The position numbers were made by a program, and so were the translations under genes. This document shows positions 20,472 through 30,413 of a DNA stretch of 64,000 bases, piece by piece. Every line of letters starts with the position of its first letter. The first letter of the stretch is position 1. The DNA comes from Aplidium turbinatum (Eukaryota > Chordata > Ascidiacea > Aplousobranchia > Polyclinidae), in NCBI GenBank assembly GCA_918807975.1, contig OU964920.1:2058501-2122500 (forward strand), in the 5' to 3' direction. Under the pieces are notes generated by a model that searched no databases, was not told the origin of the DNA, and saw only the letters and a program-made list of their open reading frames with translations.

Positions 20472-21173
20472 CATAGGTGTTTAACATGTAGGGGAGAGTG
20501 TCCAACAGTGCCCCGCTTTTTGGAAAATTGAGGTTTAGACAATTAGACATCAAAAAAAAAATTTTTTTCAATTTTTTTTTTTCTATTATGAAAATTCCTC
20601 CTTTTCTTTAGTATTTCCACATAAAAAAAAGTTTAAAAGTTTTACACAAACTTCATAATCAGGCGTTAAAAATCACCTGTCAAAGTGGGGCACTGTTGGA
20701 TATGGTATCCAACAGTGCCCCGGGTAGGATCCAACAGTGCCCCTATCAAAGTAATTGGTGTCTTTAGTTGCAATGTTGAGCCACTCTTTTTGCAATGATT
20801 ACCCTAGGTATGAAACTTGTGTTAGTACCGGTATTGTTTTACATGATGGATGTCACTGAGCTGGTCAGGTCAAGACAAAACCTAAGTGGTACATATGCTA
20901 CACAATTATCACAGACACAAAATATAACAGCAACAATTATCATAACATGTAGGACACGCTATCTGCCCGTCGTGGTGACTGTGCTTAAACGAAATAATGC
21001 GAATAGGTTCCAAGGAACCATGCGAACACACTGAGCTGTAGTTTATAGAACAGCCCAAGTTGCTGTAATTACTTTTTTAAAACCTTTGGTGTTATGACCT
21101 AACCCTAACTACCGATTACAATAAGGAAGGTGTTTATTCAACAGTCAATCAGTGAAAGAACATGCAATAATAG

Positions 21174-21884
21174 CCCCGATAGCTCAATTGGTTAGCGCGT
21201 CACTTCTGGAACGAAGAAGCTTCAAGATCAAGCGGCGCTGGTTCGACTCTCGGAGTGTGCGCTTGAGCAACGCACGTTAAGGACTGCTCTCCATTCAGCG
21301 GCATCTAATGGGTGGAATAGTTCACCGGCTACAAGACTTCAACAATCGGAAACTTCACTCTGTCAATCTCGGTGACCGGGCCGCGAAATTTTTTTTCCTA
21401 CGAGATTTTTGTCTCATTTATTTTAGTCACTTTAAAAGTAAGATTTTCCGAAAGTGTTTGAGAGATTGGTTGATTCAGATTGCGAAATAACTATTTGCCA
21501 ATAAAATTCTGCAATGATAATAAAATATAAGCTTTCCCTAACCCTACTTTTTTGAAAAGCTCTTGTGCACCGCAAAAATTAATTTAAAGAAAAAAAAAAA
21601 GTTTGACTTCGACGGGCGTCGAACCCTCGTTCTCACGATTACTAGGCGGAGGATGATACCACTGAACCAACCGTGCCAACGAGAAACTGTTGCATTCCAC
21701 ACGGTTTTAATACAAACTTTTACCAAAATATGTAAATGAGACAAAAATCTCGTAGGAAAAAATATTTCGCGACCGGGCCTGCGTCAGTGATTCAAAGCCT
21801 CTACAAGTATGCGAAACTGCCAGGATTAAGCTCTGCAAGAAGCTTTCCCAGTCCGAGGATAAAAATTCAATCAATCAATCAATG
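21174..21884 (+). mobile_element. tRNA-derived SINE family E, interrupted copy
   Basis: The head is GATAGCTCAATTGGTTAGCG with B box GGTTCGACTCTC, and the tail ends CAATCAATCAATCAATGC. Element 21383-21770 splits the body with a 9-bp target duplication GACCGGGCC. Confidence 0.88.
21383..21770. mobile_element. TIR element with 9-bp target repeat carrying a tRNA-like unit
   Basis: Nearly perfect 37-bp inverted ends begin GCGAAAT and hold CCTACGAGATTTTTGTCTC. Perfect 9-bp repeats GACCGGGCC flank it (21374-21382, 21771-21779). On the - strand at about 21610-21680 is a tRNA-like unit with A box TGGTTCAGTGGTATCATC and B box GGGTTCGACGCC, of the Gly-tRNA style but without a clean acceptor stem. No protein is encoded. 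Confidence 0.85.
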
Positions 21885-22331
21885 CAGGAGATTAAAGACA
21901 TCATTGATTTGGCCACATGGAAGGTATGATTAACACAAGATACAGACACAACACACTTTGGTAGGCCTATATTGGCATGTGGTTCACAAGAAATGGCTTG
22001 GTTTATGGAGCAAAATAACCAAATTTGACAGACAAAATTACTAAACAATAGGCCCACATATAGTTCAGGCACGAAGCTTCTTCCACAGCCGAAACTTAGA
22101 AACACAGGCTACCAAAAACTCCCCAACACCTATAATATTGTTGATATGACATAAAATGTTGATAATCATTTTGGCACTGCATATTGATTAATAAAATCTC
22201 ATGGCTTCCAACAGTGCTCCACCGAGGCACTGTAGGAGACCTCAGGGTGGGGCACTGTTGGAACCACGGGCCTACAAGATAAGATGGCGTCAGTTTTTTT
22301 TTACCGAGGCCTACGATCTGAAACGTTATTA

Positions 22332-23327
22332 GGGGAGAACCTCCATCATTGGGACGATTCTACAATGGGACACTTGGTCTCCCACGCTTGGTTGATCAAG
22401 CAAGCACAACGTATATGACGAAGTCCAATTCGCCATGTAGTCTTTCGCTTGTACCAACAGTGGGATCCTTCAATTTGCATGCATGGCTGGTTTGTTAAAG
22501 AAAGTGTGTTTTTTGATACCCAAAGTAAAAAAAGATAGGTCACTTGTTTTGCAGATATTTTTGTACATACTTGGCGAAGCAGGTTGAAAAAGCATGGTAG
22601 TATGGTCTATATGTCTGGCAGTTCTTAGGACAAAACGTTGTTGTTAGTGAAGTAGTCTTTAAGAAATTAGCTGATTTTTTTTGCATTTGCGGATGGCATC
22701 TTACAATGGGACAGCAGGTCTTGCCCATCAATGGGACACTGTAAATCAACTCGACTTATTCGTAAAAAGGGAAACACAGATCCTTTAACTATGAAAACTG
22801 CTGTTGAAAAAGCAATACAAACCGGAAAAAATAGACCTGTAGCAAGAGAATTTGACATACCAAGCCAAACATTGAAAAGCTGGTTTGACACATACAAAAG
22901 AGCCCAAGCAAATAATGATCTTAAAAGCAATCTAAGTTTTCAACCTCATTATGGTGTCAAAAAGATTTTGAATGATGAAGTTGAGAAAAATTTAGAAAAC
23001 TTTAATAATGCACTACAGTAAATATAATCAATAACAAAGTGAATATCAAGTTTATAATGCGCATTTACACAGATAATAAATTGTGTCCCATTGTTAGAAA
23101 TTGCCTGTCCCAATGGTGGAGCCAGATTCAACAATGGGACATTTTAAGTAACCTTAAAAAACTGCGCGTTATTTCTAAACCACTGGAGATAATAAAATCA
23201 AACCAAGTGTTATTTGAAAAGAAATGCATTGGCATTAGTGTTGTAAAAAAAAATCACTGCATTTCGTTACAAAATTTAAAAAAATTAGCAAAACGCAAAA
23301 TTTGTCCCATTGATGGAGGTTCTCCCC
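22332..23327 (+). mobile_element. Pogo-like DNA transposon P2
   Basis: Inverted ends GGGGAGAACCTCCATCA lie between TA dinucleotides (22330-22331, 23328-23329). The motif CAATGGGAC or its inverse occurs eight times (22347, 22363, 22704, 22729, 23085, 23107, 23132, 23304), as expected for transposase binding sites. The 96-residue frame at 22731-23021 resembles a pogo/CENP-B helix-turn-helix. The catalytic domain is missing, so this is a deletion derivative. Confidence 0.85.
22731..23021 (+). CDS. Pogo/psq-type helix-turn-helix ORF (96 aa) in P2
   Basis: It reads PLTMKTAVEKAIQTGKNRPV, then AREFDIPSQTLKSWFDTYKR and a helix DEVEKNLENF. The A+.+.IP..TL..W pattern is the first DNA-binding repeat of pogo/Tigger and psq proteins. 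It may be a truncated transposase able to bind the CAATGGGAC sites, or a remnant. No DDE residues are present. Confidence 0.6.
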   Translation: MGHCKSTRLIRKKGNTDPLTMKTAVEKAIQTGKNRPVAREFDIPSQTLKSWFDTYKRAQANNDLKSNLSFQPHYGVKKILNDEVEKNLENFNNALQ

Positions 23328-23919
23328 TACTGAAACCTAGTCTAGTGACTGACCAAGCATGAAAAACTTGTGAAGCATCCCTGACGCCACCGTAAAAACT
23401 GCAACAAAAAAAGTTATAAAGTTCTGAAAATTTACTTTTTACCCCCTAAAACAAACTTTCATTTCTGCCAACAACAAGCAATGACTTATTTCTGCCTAAC
23501 TTAGTTTCAGCAGCTTCTACGGACCACGTGACCATGGTAATGCACAGTTGAGTGAATAATTTGTCATGGATTGCGAAAAACGATGGGAGGGGCACTGTAG
23601 GCACCCGGGGCACTGTTGGGCACTCTCCCCTACCATGTTTTTAACTAACAAATTTATATTTTAACATTTAACCGAAACTTATCAGAATTGCAAAATGCAT
23701 TTCAACGCTGCAAATTCAAAACCCAAACGTTCTCACGGAATCTAGGCCAAGCTTTCCCAGAAATGCCACTCTCACAGAATTAGCTCACCACAAATGTATT
23801 TCTGAAGCGATATAATTGTGTAACTGGGTTCACTTAATAATTCTCACGATAGGCTATTACTGATAAAAAGGCACCATATTATGAGAGAAGCGGGAAATTG
23901 GAAAATGCTGATAACACAT

Positions 23920-24966
23920 ATCATCATCATTTTGTTCCTTTCTCGTATGGAGGGTTGGATACAATGCGCCATTGTTCTCGACCATGAGCTGTGCGTACTG
24001 CACATTCATAAGTTAATTTTGTCCATTTTGTGATGTTTGTTGTCCAAATCATTCTTGGTCTGCCTTTACTTCTTTTACCGTTTATCTTCCCTTCTATTAA
24101 TGATCTTTGTAAGGAATTTTGCCTTATTGTGTGTCCGAAATACTTCAATTTTCTTCTTTTGATTGTTTGTAAGAGCATTTTGCTTGAATTGAATTTGGAG
24201 AGTACTTCATCGTTAGTGATCTTTTGTTTCCATGAAATTTTTAACATTTGCCTGTATGTCCAGAGCTCGAAGGCATCGATCCGTTTCTCCATTTTTTGTG
24301 ACACTGTCCAAGTTTCGGAATTGTATAATAGGGTCGACCAGATATAGCATTTTAATATCCTGAGACGAGTTGATAAATTTAAACGTTGATTGGTTAAAAT
24401 ATTTTTCATTTTTCCAAATGTAGTTCTTGCAATTTCTATCCGTCTAAGAATTTCATGGTCACACCTCCCATCTTCAGTTATTAAATGACCAAGATATGAA
24501 AAAGATTTTACTTTTTGTATAATTTCGTTGTCAATTATAATTTGGAGTACTGAAGTGTCTGGTGATTTTGATATTATCATTGATTTGGTCTTTTTAGCGT
24601 TAATTTTCATATTAAATTCTTTACCAATTGAGTTAACATTGTCCAATATTCCTTGAAGATCTTCTTGTGATTCAGCCAACAGAACAGTATCATCAGCATA
24701 GCGTAAATTTGTTATATTCAAGCCACCAACTTTTACTCCTCTCATATCATCAATGGATCGAAAAATCATTTCTGTATATAAATTAAAAAGACATGGAGAA
24801 AGTACACATCCTTGGCGTACTCCACGCTTGATATCAATTCCTTTAGACAAATCTTTTTCCATGCGAATAAATGCTTTTTGATTCCAGTACAAATTGATAA
24901 TAAAACGTAAGTCTTTGCCATTCATACCAATATTGGACAAACAATGAATCAGTTTCTCGTTAAACA
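23920..24966 (-). mobile_element. 5'-truncated LINE, reverse transcriptase C-terminal part
   Basis: One open frame encodes the back half of a non-LTR reverse transcriptase: GVRQGCVLSPCLFNLYTE, the catalytic LRYADDTVLLAES, the thumb, then a long C-terminal region with SKGRPRMIWTTNITKWT and REQWR. The endonuclease and front of the RT domain are absent. The 3' end is an ATGATGATG tail. Copies of AACACATAT flank it (about 23911 and 24964), a probable target duplication. The frame is uninterrupted, so the insertion is fairly young. The clade was not fixed. Confidence 0.93.
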
Positions 24967-25320
24967 CATATACACAATATACATAATAGTTAACACATAT
25001 AAAACAGAGATTTTACATAGCGACTGGGCAGAACTAAAAATGTTAAATTCACGACTGGAGAATGTCCCTATTCTGACACCGGTTGCAATAAATTAAATTA
25101 GTTACATAGTTAGACATACTTTTTCAATTTCCCGAATTTGTAACTTTGATTTAAATAAAAAGTGTTTAATTCTTTTTAATTCGTTTGCTTTTTTTGTAGG
25201 AAGTCATACCCCTAGACTAGACAGAAGCCTAAATTATCCTTTTTTAATTAGAGACTTAGTCTCTCAATATTCTTTTAAATTATCCTTTTAGTGCGTAGCA
25301 ATGAGTGTTACCCCTGAAGT
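24967..25320. other. Intergenic, nothing recognised
   Basis: AT-rich sequence without a recognised feature; an AGTCTCTCAATATTC/TTAGAGAC stretch near 25250 is unassigned. Confidence 0.3.
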
Positions 25321-25648
25321 CGGCAGCCGTGGCCGAGTGGTTAGCGCGTTGGGCTCGCAGTCGAGAGCCTGCATGTTCGACTCCAGCCACCCGCACTTGC
25401 TGTTGTTTCTCTGGGCAAGAAACTTAACGATAATTGCCTCTACCCAGTGATCGATTTCGAGTAATGGGTAGTACCAAATTTAAGTCATAAGTAAAGTAGA
25501 CAACCGGAAAATAGACATTGCGTCGGCTGCAGCGTGGGTCAGGTGTATGTCGGAAGGCGTATACCGATGCATAGCGCTCAAGTCCGCTTTCCCGCAATGC
25601 AGGATAAAGATAAACAAACAAACAAACAAAAAAACAAACAAAATTTGT
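25321..25648 (+). mobile_element. tRNA-derived SINE family D, copy 1
   Basis: The head GCCGTGGCCGAGTGGTTAG with B box TGTTCGACTCC resembles a class II (Ser/Leu) tRNA. The body holds TACCCAGTGATCGATTTCG and the tail is (AAAC)n. The second copy is at 27786-28100. Confidence 0.88.
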
Positions 25649-26063
25649 GTATATCGTCCTAAGCCAAAGGGCTTCCAGGGAACATACGACATCGCCTTAT
25701 CTCTCATGATAAACGAGTGTTACCCCTGCTACAGGTGTAGAAGCTGGGGTGCAGGGGGTGCGGTCTCACCTCCAAAACATTTGATTTGTTGAAAATTCGG
25801 GCAAAATTTTTTTGGATATTTTGTCGACTCATTAAAGTTACCTTCTTTTTAGCTTTTTGTTTTAAAAAACTAATTAAAACTGCATTTTATATTTTACAAA
25901 ATGCACTAATTGGCAAGAAATTCAACAACTTAGATAAAATATTTAAATGTTGCATATCTTTCAGTGACGACCCAACTCAAGTCTGAAACTATTCTGAAAC
26001 AATTCGCGGGCCAAAAAGACGGAGCTCGCGGGCCTGCAGTTGGACCACGCTGAGTTAGAGTTA
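25649..26063. other. Intergenic, nothing recognised
   Basis: No gene or repeat family identified. Confidence 0.3.
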
Positions 26064-26332
26064 GGTGGTGGGATGGTGCAACGAATAAGGCGTTGGCTTT
26101 CCAATTATGCAAACCTGGTTCGACTCCCGGCTTTAGCTGGTTGTTGACAAACACCGCTCACCTCTACCCAGGGTGTAATAAATTGGGTAGGCATAATTGT
26201 TGCAGAAAAGGCGGCCGAGAGAAAGGAACTGGCCACCCTACTCTCCTTAATGCCGAAGGCTTAGTATAATGAGAACCTTATCTTCTCATTCCCCAAAGCT
26301 CAGTATCTGAGTATGGGAGCTTTACCTTTAAG
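26064..26332 (+). mobile_element. tRNA-derived SINE family C, copy 2
   Basis: Matches copies at 7286 and 49474, with an intact GGTTCGACTCC B box and TAGTATAATGAGAACC in its 3' part. Confidence 0.87.
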
Positions 26333-27171
26333 TTAGATACTGTGAGATACATTTTGCTGCAACCTAGTTTTGTGTATGGTAATCCTCGAAACTCATACAG
26401 TAGCCTATAAATTTTGGGCAAAAAAAAATTAGTCAAAATATATGACACGTCATTAAACTCATTGGGTGTTTAATCAGAAAGCTGTTCAGATACAAAATAG
26501 AAATCATTTTTAAAAGCCCTGATCCCACATGGTATATTCATTGTCTGCAAATTTGTATTTGAAAGATACAACTATCCTGGTCTATAATTGGAAATCCTGT
26601 CTGTTTGAACTTCAAACGCATATATTAATATCTGACTTCCATACGTTTTTCCTTTTGATACCACTGGCCGCCGCAAGTTTTTCGATGTATTTAGATATTT
26701 CTATTGTATCCACTGTACCTCTTTTGTGGTCTTCCTCTTTATATTTTTACTGCTTACCAGTTAGTCTACCACAATACTTGTAAGATATCTTATTTAGGGG
26801 AAGGTAATTTGACACATTTTTGCCTGTTACCTGAAAATTACGAGACATAAACTATTGATTTTAGGCTGAAATGAAGGTCTAATCCCATACACACTTTTTA
26901 AAAAACATTTTCACTTTTGTTATTGTTTTTTAATTAAAATGTTAAAAACGTCACTCAAATGTATCTTACTTTAAACAGAAAAAAGAGAACAGAAAATAAA
27001 ACTGTTCACATTCGCCTTTTGAACACTCAGTCAGACCAGTTCAGCTCCGCTTAGAAAACATCAAATCGATTGTGTACTTTTATATAACATTTGGACGACT
27101 GTTAAAATATAATAATTCGTGATAATGTTTCACTGTCCTGTAGTTTCATTATTCTGTAATGTTTAATTTCA
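26333..27171. other. Intergenic, nothing recognised
   Basis: One possible lone transposon end (TAGGGGAAGGTAATTTG, about 26796) has no partner here. No gene recognised. Confidence 0.3.
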
Positions 27172-27225
27172 ACTCAACGTCTGCAGACGTTGAATCAATG
27201 TAAAAATGATGGATTTTACTGTCTG
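27172..27225. mobile_element. Hairpin MITE family A, half copy
   Basis: Only the centre and right arm remain (ACGTCTGCAGACGTTGAATC to TTTTACTGTCTG). It lies about 30 bp from the Harbinger-like element. Confidence 0.75.
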
Positions 27226-27530
27226 CGTTTGCTGTAAGTGTTAACTTAAGGCATTTAGGGACCGTTCAAATATTACATAACGATATCGAGGGGGAGGGGA
27301 GGTTTATGAAAAGCGTTACGTTAGCGTCACATCGGGGGGGGGGGAGGGGGTTCAAGCAAAACGTTACGTAACGCTTATGAGTAAGCCTACGGTAGTTTAT
27401 TTGTGCTCGCTGGTATCGTCGTTTGGATACTAAATTAAGCTGAAATCATATCGAACAGCACCTATTCAGCACCAACAAAATCTCTATCAAGTATCAACTA
27501 CGGTACTGTAATTCCATACAGGTTCTAAGT

Positions 27531-28534
27531 CAGTGATTCCCAACCTTTTTGTTGTCACGGACCCCTTTAGACAAATTATTAATTCTGCTGACCCCTACCT
27601 AAATTTTGCCCTACTATTGACTATTTTAATAATTATGCCACTCAACTACTGTACTGTGTCATATTGCATTGCCGCTATGACTCCTGCGGCAAATATAAGG
27701 TTAAACAGTTGCTCAAATAAGAAGATGAATGAATTGTTCAAGACATGTCAGCAGTATTTGAATATTAAGGTGACCTAAAGTGTCATGCAGTGGCCGAGTG
27801 GTTAGCGCGTTGGGCTCGCAGTCGAGAGCCTGCATGTTCGACTCCAGCCCCCCACACTTGCTGTTGTTTCTATGGGTAAGAAACTTTACGATAATTGCCT
27901 CTACCCAGTGATCGATTTCGAGTAATGGGTAGTACCAACTTTAAGTCATAAGTAGAATAGACAACCGGAAACAGACATTGCCGTCGGCTGCAGCGTGGGT
28001 CAGGTGTAGCCTACGTCGGAAGGCGTACACCGATGCATAGCGCTCAAGTCCGCTTTCCCACAACACAATGCAGGATAAAGATATGAAAAACAAACAAACT
28101 TTTTCAACGTAAGCAAATTTAATGAGGGGGCTGTTGTCGCCTTTCCTGAACTAAACAACTGAACTGTGGTTGAGTTTTTGACAATGCAACAGGCATGTCA
28201 TCTTCAACGTCCAGCCGATTTCGATGTTTAGTTTTTATTGTAACAAGAGCTGAGAATCCTGCCTCGCAAAGGTAAGATGTACGGTACCGTAGCAGATGTA
28301 TTGTGGTAGATGTAGTTTAAGATCAATGTACACACTGTAAGCAGCAGCATAGATTTATTTTAATGCATACCGGTACAGTTTATTCTCGCGGGCTTGAGCT
28401 TGACACATTTGAATTTAAAGAGAGAAATGAAAGTAAAAACATCGCTTTTCGTTTCCATCAAGGTAATCACGGACCCCCAAATGCTTTCTCACGGACCCCC
28501 AAGGGGTCCTCGAACCCCAGGTTGGGAACCACTG
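27531..28534. mobile_element. hAT element with CAGTGATTCCCAACC ends
   Basis: The ends are CAGTGATTCCCAACCTTTTT and, inward from the right, CAGTGGTTCCCAACCTGGG. Perfect 8-bp repeats TTCTAAGT flank it (27523-27530, 28535-28542). These ends are of the hAT-Charlie type. No intact transposase is visible. SINE D lies inside. Confidence 0.88.
27786..28100 (+). mobile_element. tRNA-derived SINE family D, copy 2
   Basis: Shares head, body and tail with 25321-25648 at high identity and lies inside the hAT element. Confidence 0.87.
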
Positions 28535-29024
28535 TTCTAAGTGCTTAAAACCTCGCATTGCGAAATTGCAAGGCAGCATTCTTACATCACAAAGCTTCCA
28601 ATATATAGAAACATTTTTGAGCATTGATGACCCCATTCGAAGATGCTTAGCTTTCCTTGCGGTTTCTTTTGTGCTTTTTCTTTCATCACCTTCATTTACA
28701 TCACCAAACTATGAAAGGTTTGGATCGAAACATTTTGGACGGTGGGCTACTAAACGTTTTCAGTAGGTACATAACGTTTTAATTCCAAAAAAAGAATATA
28801 GCTAAAATTTCATGTCTCAAACGTAAGCTTTAGGTGCATACAAACCAAGATATTTTATCAGCACGTGTTTCCACGTCATAATTTTGATATAAACTGGCAA
28901 AACGGGCTTTGTAATGGAAAAGCGTCACGTGGGGGAGTTGACAAAAACGTTACGTTGGCGTCACATGGGGGAGGGGGGGTCAAAAATTCGGGAAAACAGC
29001 GTTACGTAATATTTGAACGCTCCC

Positions 29025-29620
29025 TTAAACAACCCACTGCTGGTAGCATACGCATCATAATCCTACGGGTTGTTATGACATGGTTTGCAATAGGCCTATT
29101 GATGTTTGTATAGAGTTTTGCTGGAAAGAAGTTGAAAGAACCAGCGCGTATTCTTTGGATATATCCTACTGAGTGTTTCTGAGTGTAGTCAAAGGATCTC
29201 ATTGGCACCGGCCCCAACTTATCCTCTCAACGGCCCTGGTCCCAAGAGATCAATCGCTTCTCACCACGCACTGCAAACCACAAATGTGAACAAACGGTGT
29301 TTTATTACAGAACAATAATTGTTTGCGTCAAGGCGTCAATCCGTGCGCATAATCTACGATCAAGTGGAATGGAATTCAGTCGCGACTTGGAGCAGAACGA
29401 AAATAATCATCTTTGGTTAGTTGGGAAGGTTTTAGCTTTAAAACCTTGCATAGGAGCATAAAAAATGATAGAAAATTTTACAACTTTTGTTGCAGGGTGC
29501 GCAGACATGAACACTGAACGTACCGCACTGTCCAAGCACGTACTCAGTCATGCTCGTTTTAAACCCCTTCAATTTGTTGTCACTTTTCCCGAGCATTGAC
29601 GTGCTGGTATCGCATATTCT
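29025..29620. other. Intergenic; GGCCCTG-ended repeat
   Basis: 29150-29236 (ATTCTTTGGATATATCC to CTCTCAACGGCCCTGG) resembles 17080-17165, probably one end of a DNA transposon family. No gene recognised. Confidence 0.35.
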
Positions 29621-29698
29621 CAGACAGCAAAACCCGTCATTTTTACATTGATTCAACGTCTGCAAGACATGTAAAAATGACGGATTTTGCGAACTGGG
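29621..29698. mobile_element. Hairpin MITE family A, copy
   Basis: CAGACAGCAAAACCCGTCAT, a shortened centre, and the inverse arm ending GACGGATTTTGC. Confidence 0.85.
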
Positions 29699-30346
29699 TT
29701 ATAGCTAGTAGCTATCTTTTACGGTTAAACATATTCATGATGAAAAATAAGAAAGTTTTCAGCAAAACTTACAGTTTGAAAACATTCATTTCACCAAAGT
29801 ACCGTAATCTTAATTGAAAGTTTCCACAATTTTGGATCTGTTCGATCGCAACCCAAATTCTGTTGGGTTGGTATAAATGCATTATAAGCAATAAAAACAT
29901 GATAGATGTGGTGATTAAAACAACGCAAAATTGACGCTTAGATGTCATGGCTACCACAATCGACCAACCATTAATTCAAGCTGTTAGAGCTGTCACTTCT
30001 TTTCGATTTAGAAAAGGGTCTCGTTCCATAGCAGTCACGGTAATATTTGTGCATAAAATATACAACATAAAACTTTGTTTATGCTTGCAATGCAAATAGT
30101 AAGTTTGTACACTAGAAACCAATTTGTTTCATAAATCGTGCGAAAGACTTCTTCAAGAAAGACTTTTCATTGCAGTTTATAAAGACTTGGATGCATGAAG
30201 AATTCAGTCGCACCAGGAAAACAAAAGGGAGAAAACTGGTTTATGATACGTAAACGATAATGTAACGATATTTAGATGGCACAAGCAGCTAACCAAGCCA
30301 GTCATCCCATCAACTTAGTTTGAAGCAACGCAGAAAAACTGGCTTG
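29699..30346. other. Intergenic, nothing recognised
   Basis: No gene or repeat identified. Confidence 0.3.
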
Positions 30347-30413
30347 GAGACAGCAAAATTCACCGTGTGCAGACGTTGAATCAATGTAAAAAACGGTAGA
30401 TTTTCTGTCTGGG
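30347..30413. mobile_element. Hairpin MITE family A, deleted copy
   Basis: The left arm is shortened; GCAGACGTTGAATCAATGT and the right end TTTTCTGTCTGGG remain. Confidence 0.75.

Larger units (their letters stand above)
20491..23630. mobile_element. TA-flanked TIR element P1 (host of nested insertions)
   Basis: The ends are inverse copies, GGGGAGAGTGTCCAACAGTG on the left and GGGGAGAGTGCCCAACAGTG inward on the right, with TA on both sides (20489-20490, 23631-23632). The motif CCAACAGTGCCCC recurs at 20709, 20731 and 22208 and inverted at 20687, 22248 and 23607. It contains SINE E (21174-21884) and element P2 (22332-23327). No transposase was recognised. The TA target suggests Tc1/mariner/pogo. 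Confidence 0.8.
27258..29024. mobile_element. Harbinger-like TIR element with nested hAT and SINE
   Basis: The ends are GGGACCGTTCAAATATTAC and, read inward from the right, GGGAGCGTTCAAATATTAC, each next to TTA (27255-27257, 29025-29027). A 3-bp TTA target fits PIF/Harbinger. Subterminal GTTACGTxxGCGTCACAT blocks occur at both ends. A hAT element (27531-28534) sits inside. No transposase was recognised. Confidence 0.75.

Noticed and set aside
21610-21680. A functional tRNA gene (- strand)
   Set aside because: A and B boxes are present but no matched acceptor stem was found, and it is enclosed in a TIR element.
25325-25395. A functional tRNA-Ser/Leu gene (+ strand)
   Set aside because: It continues into a SINE body shared with 27786-28100 and lacks a clean acceptor stem.
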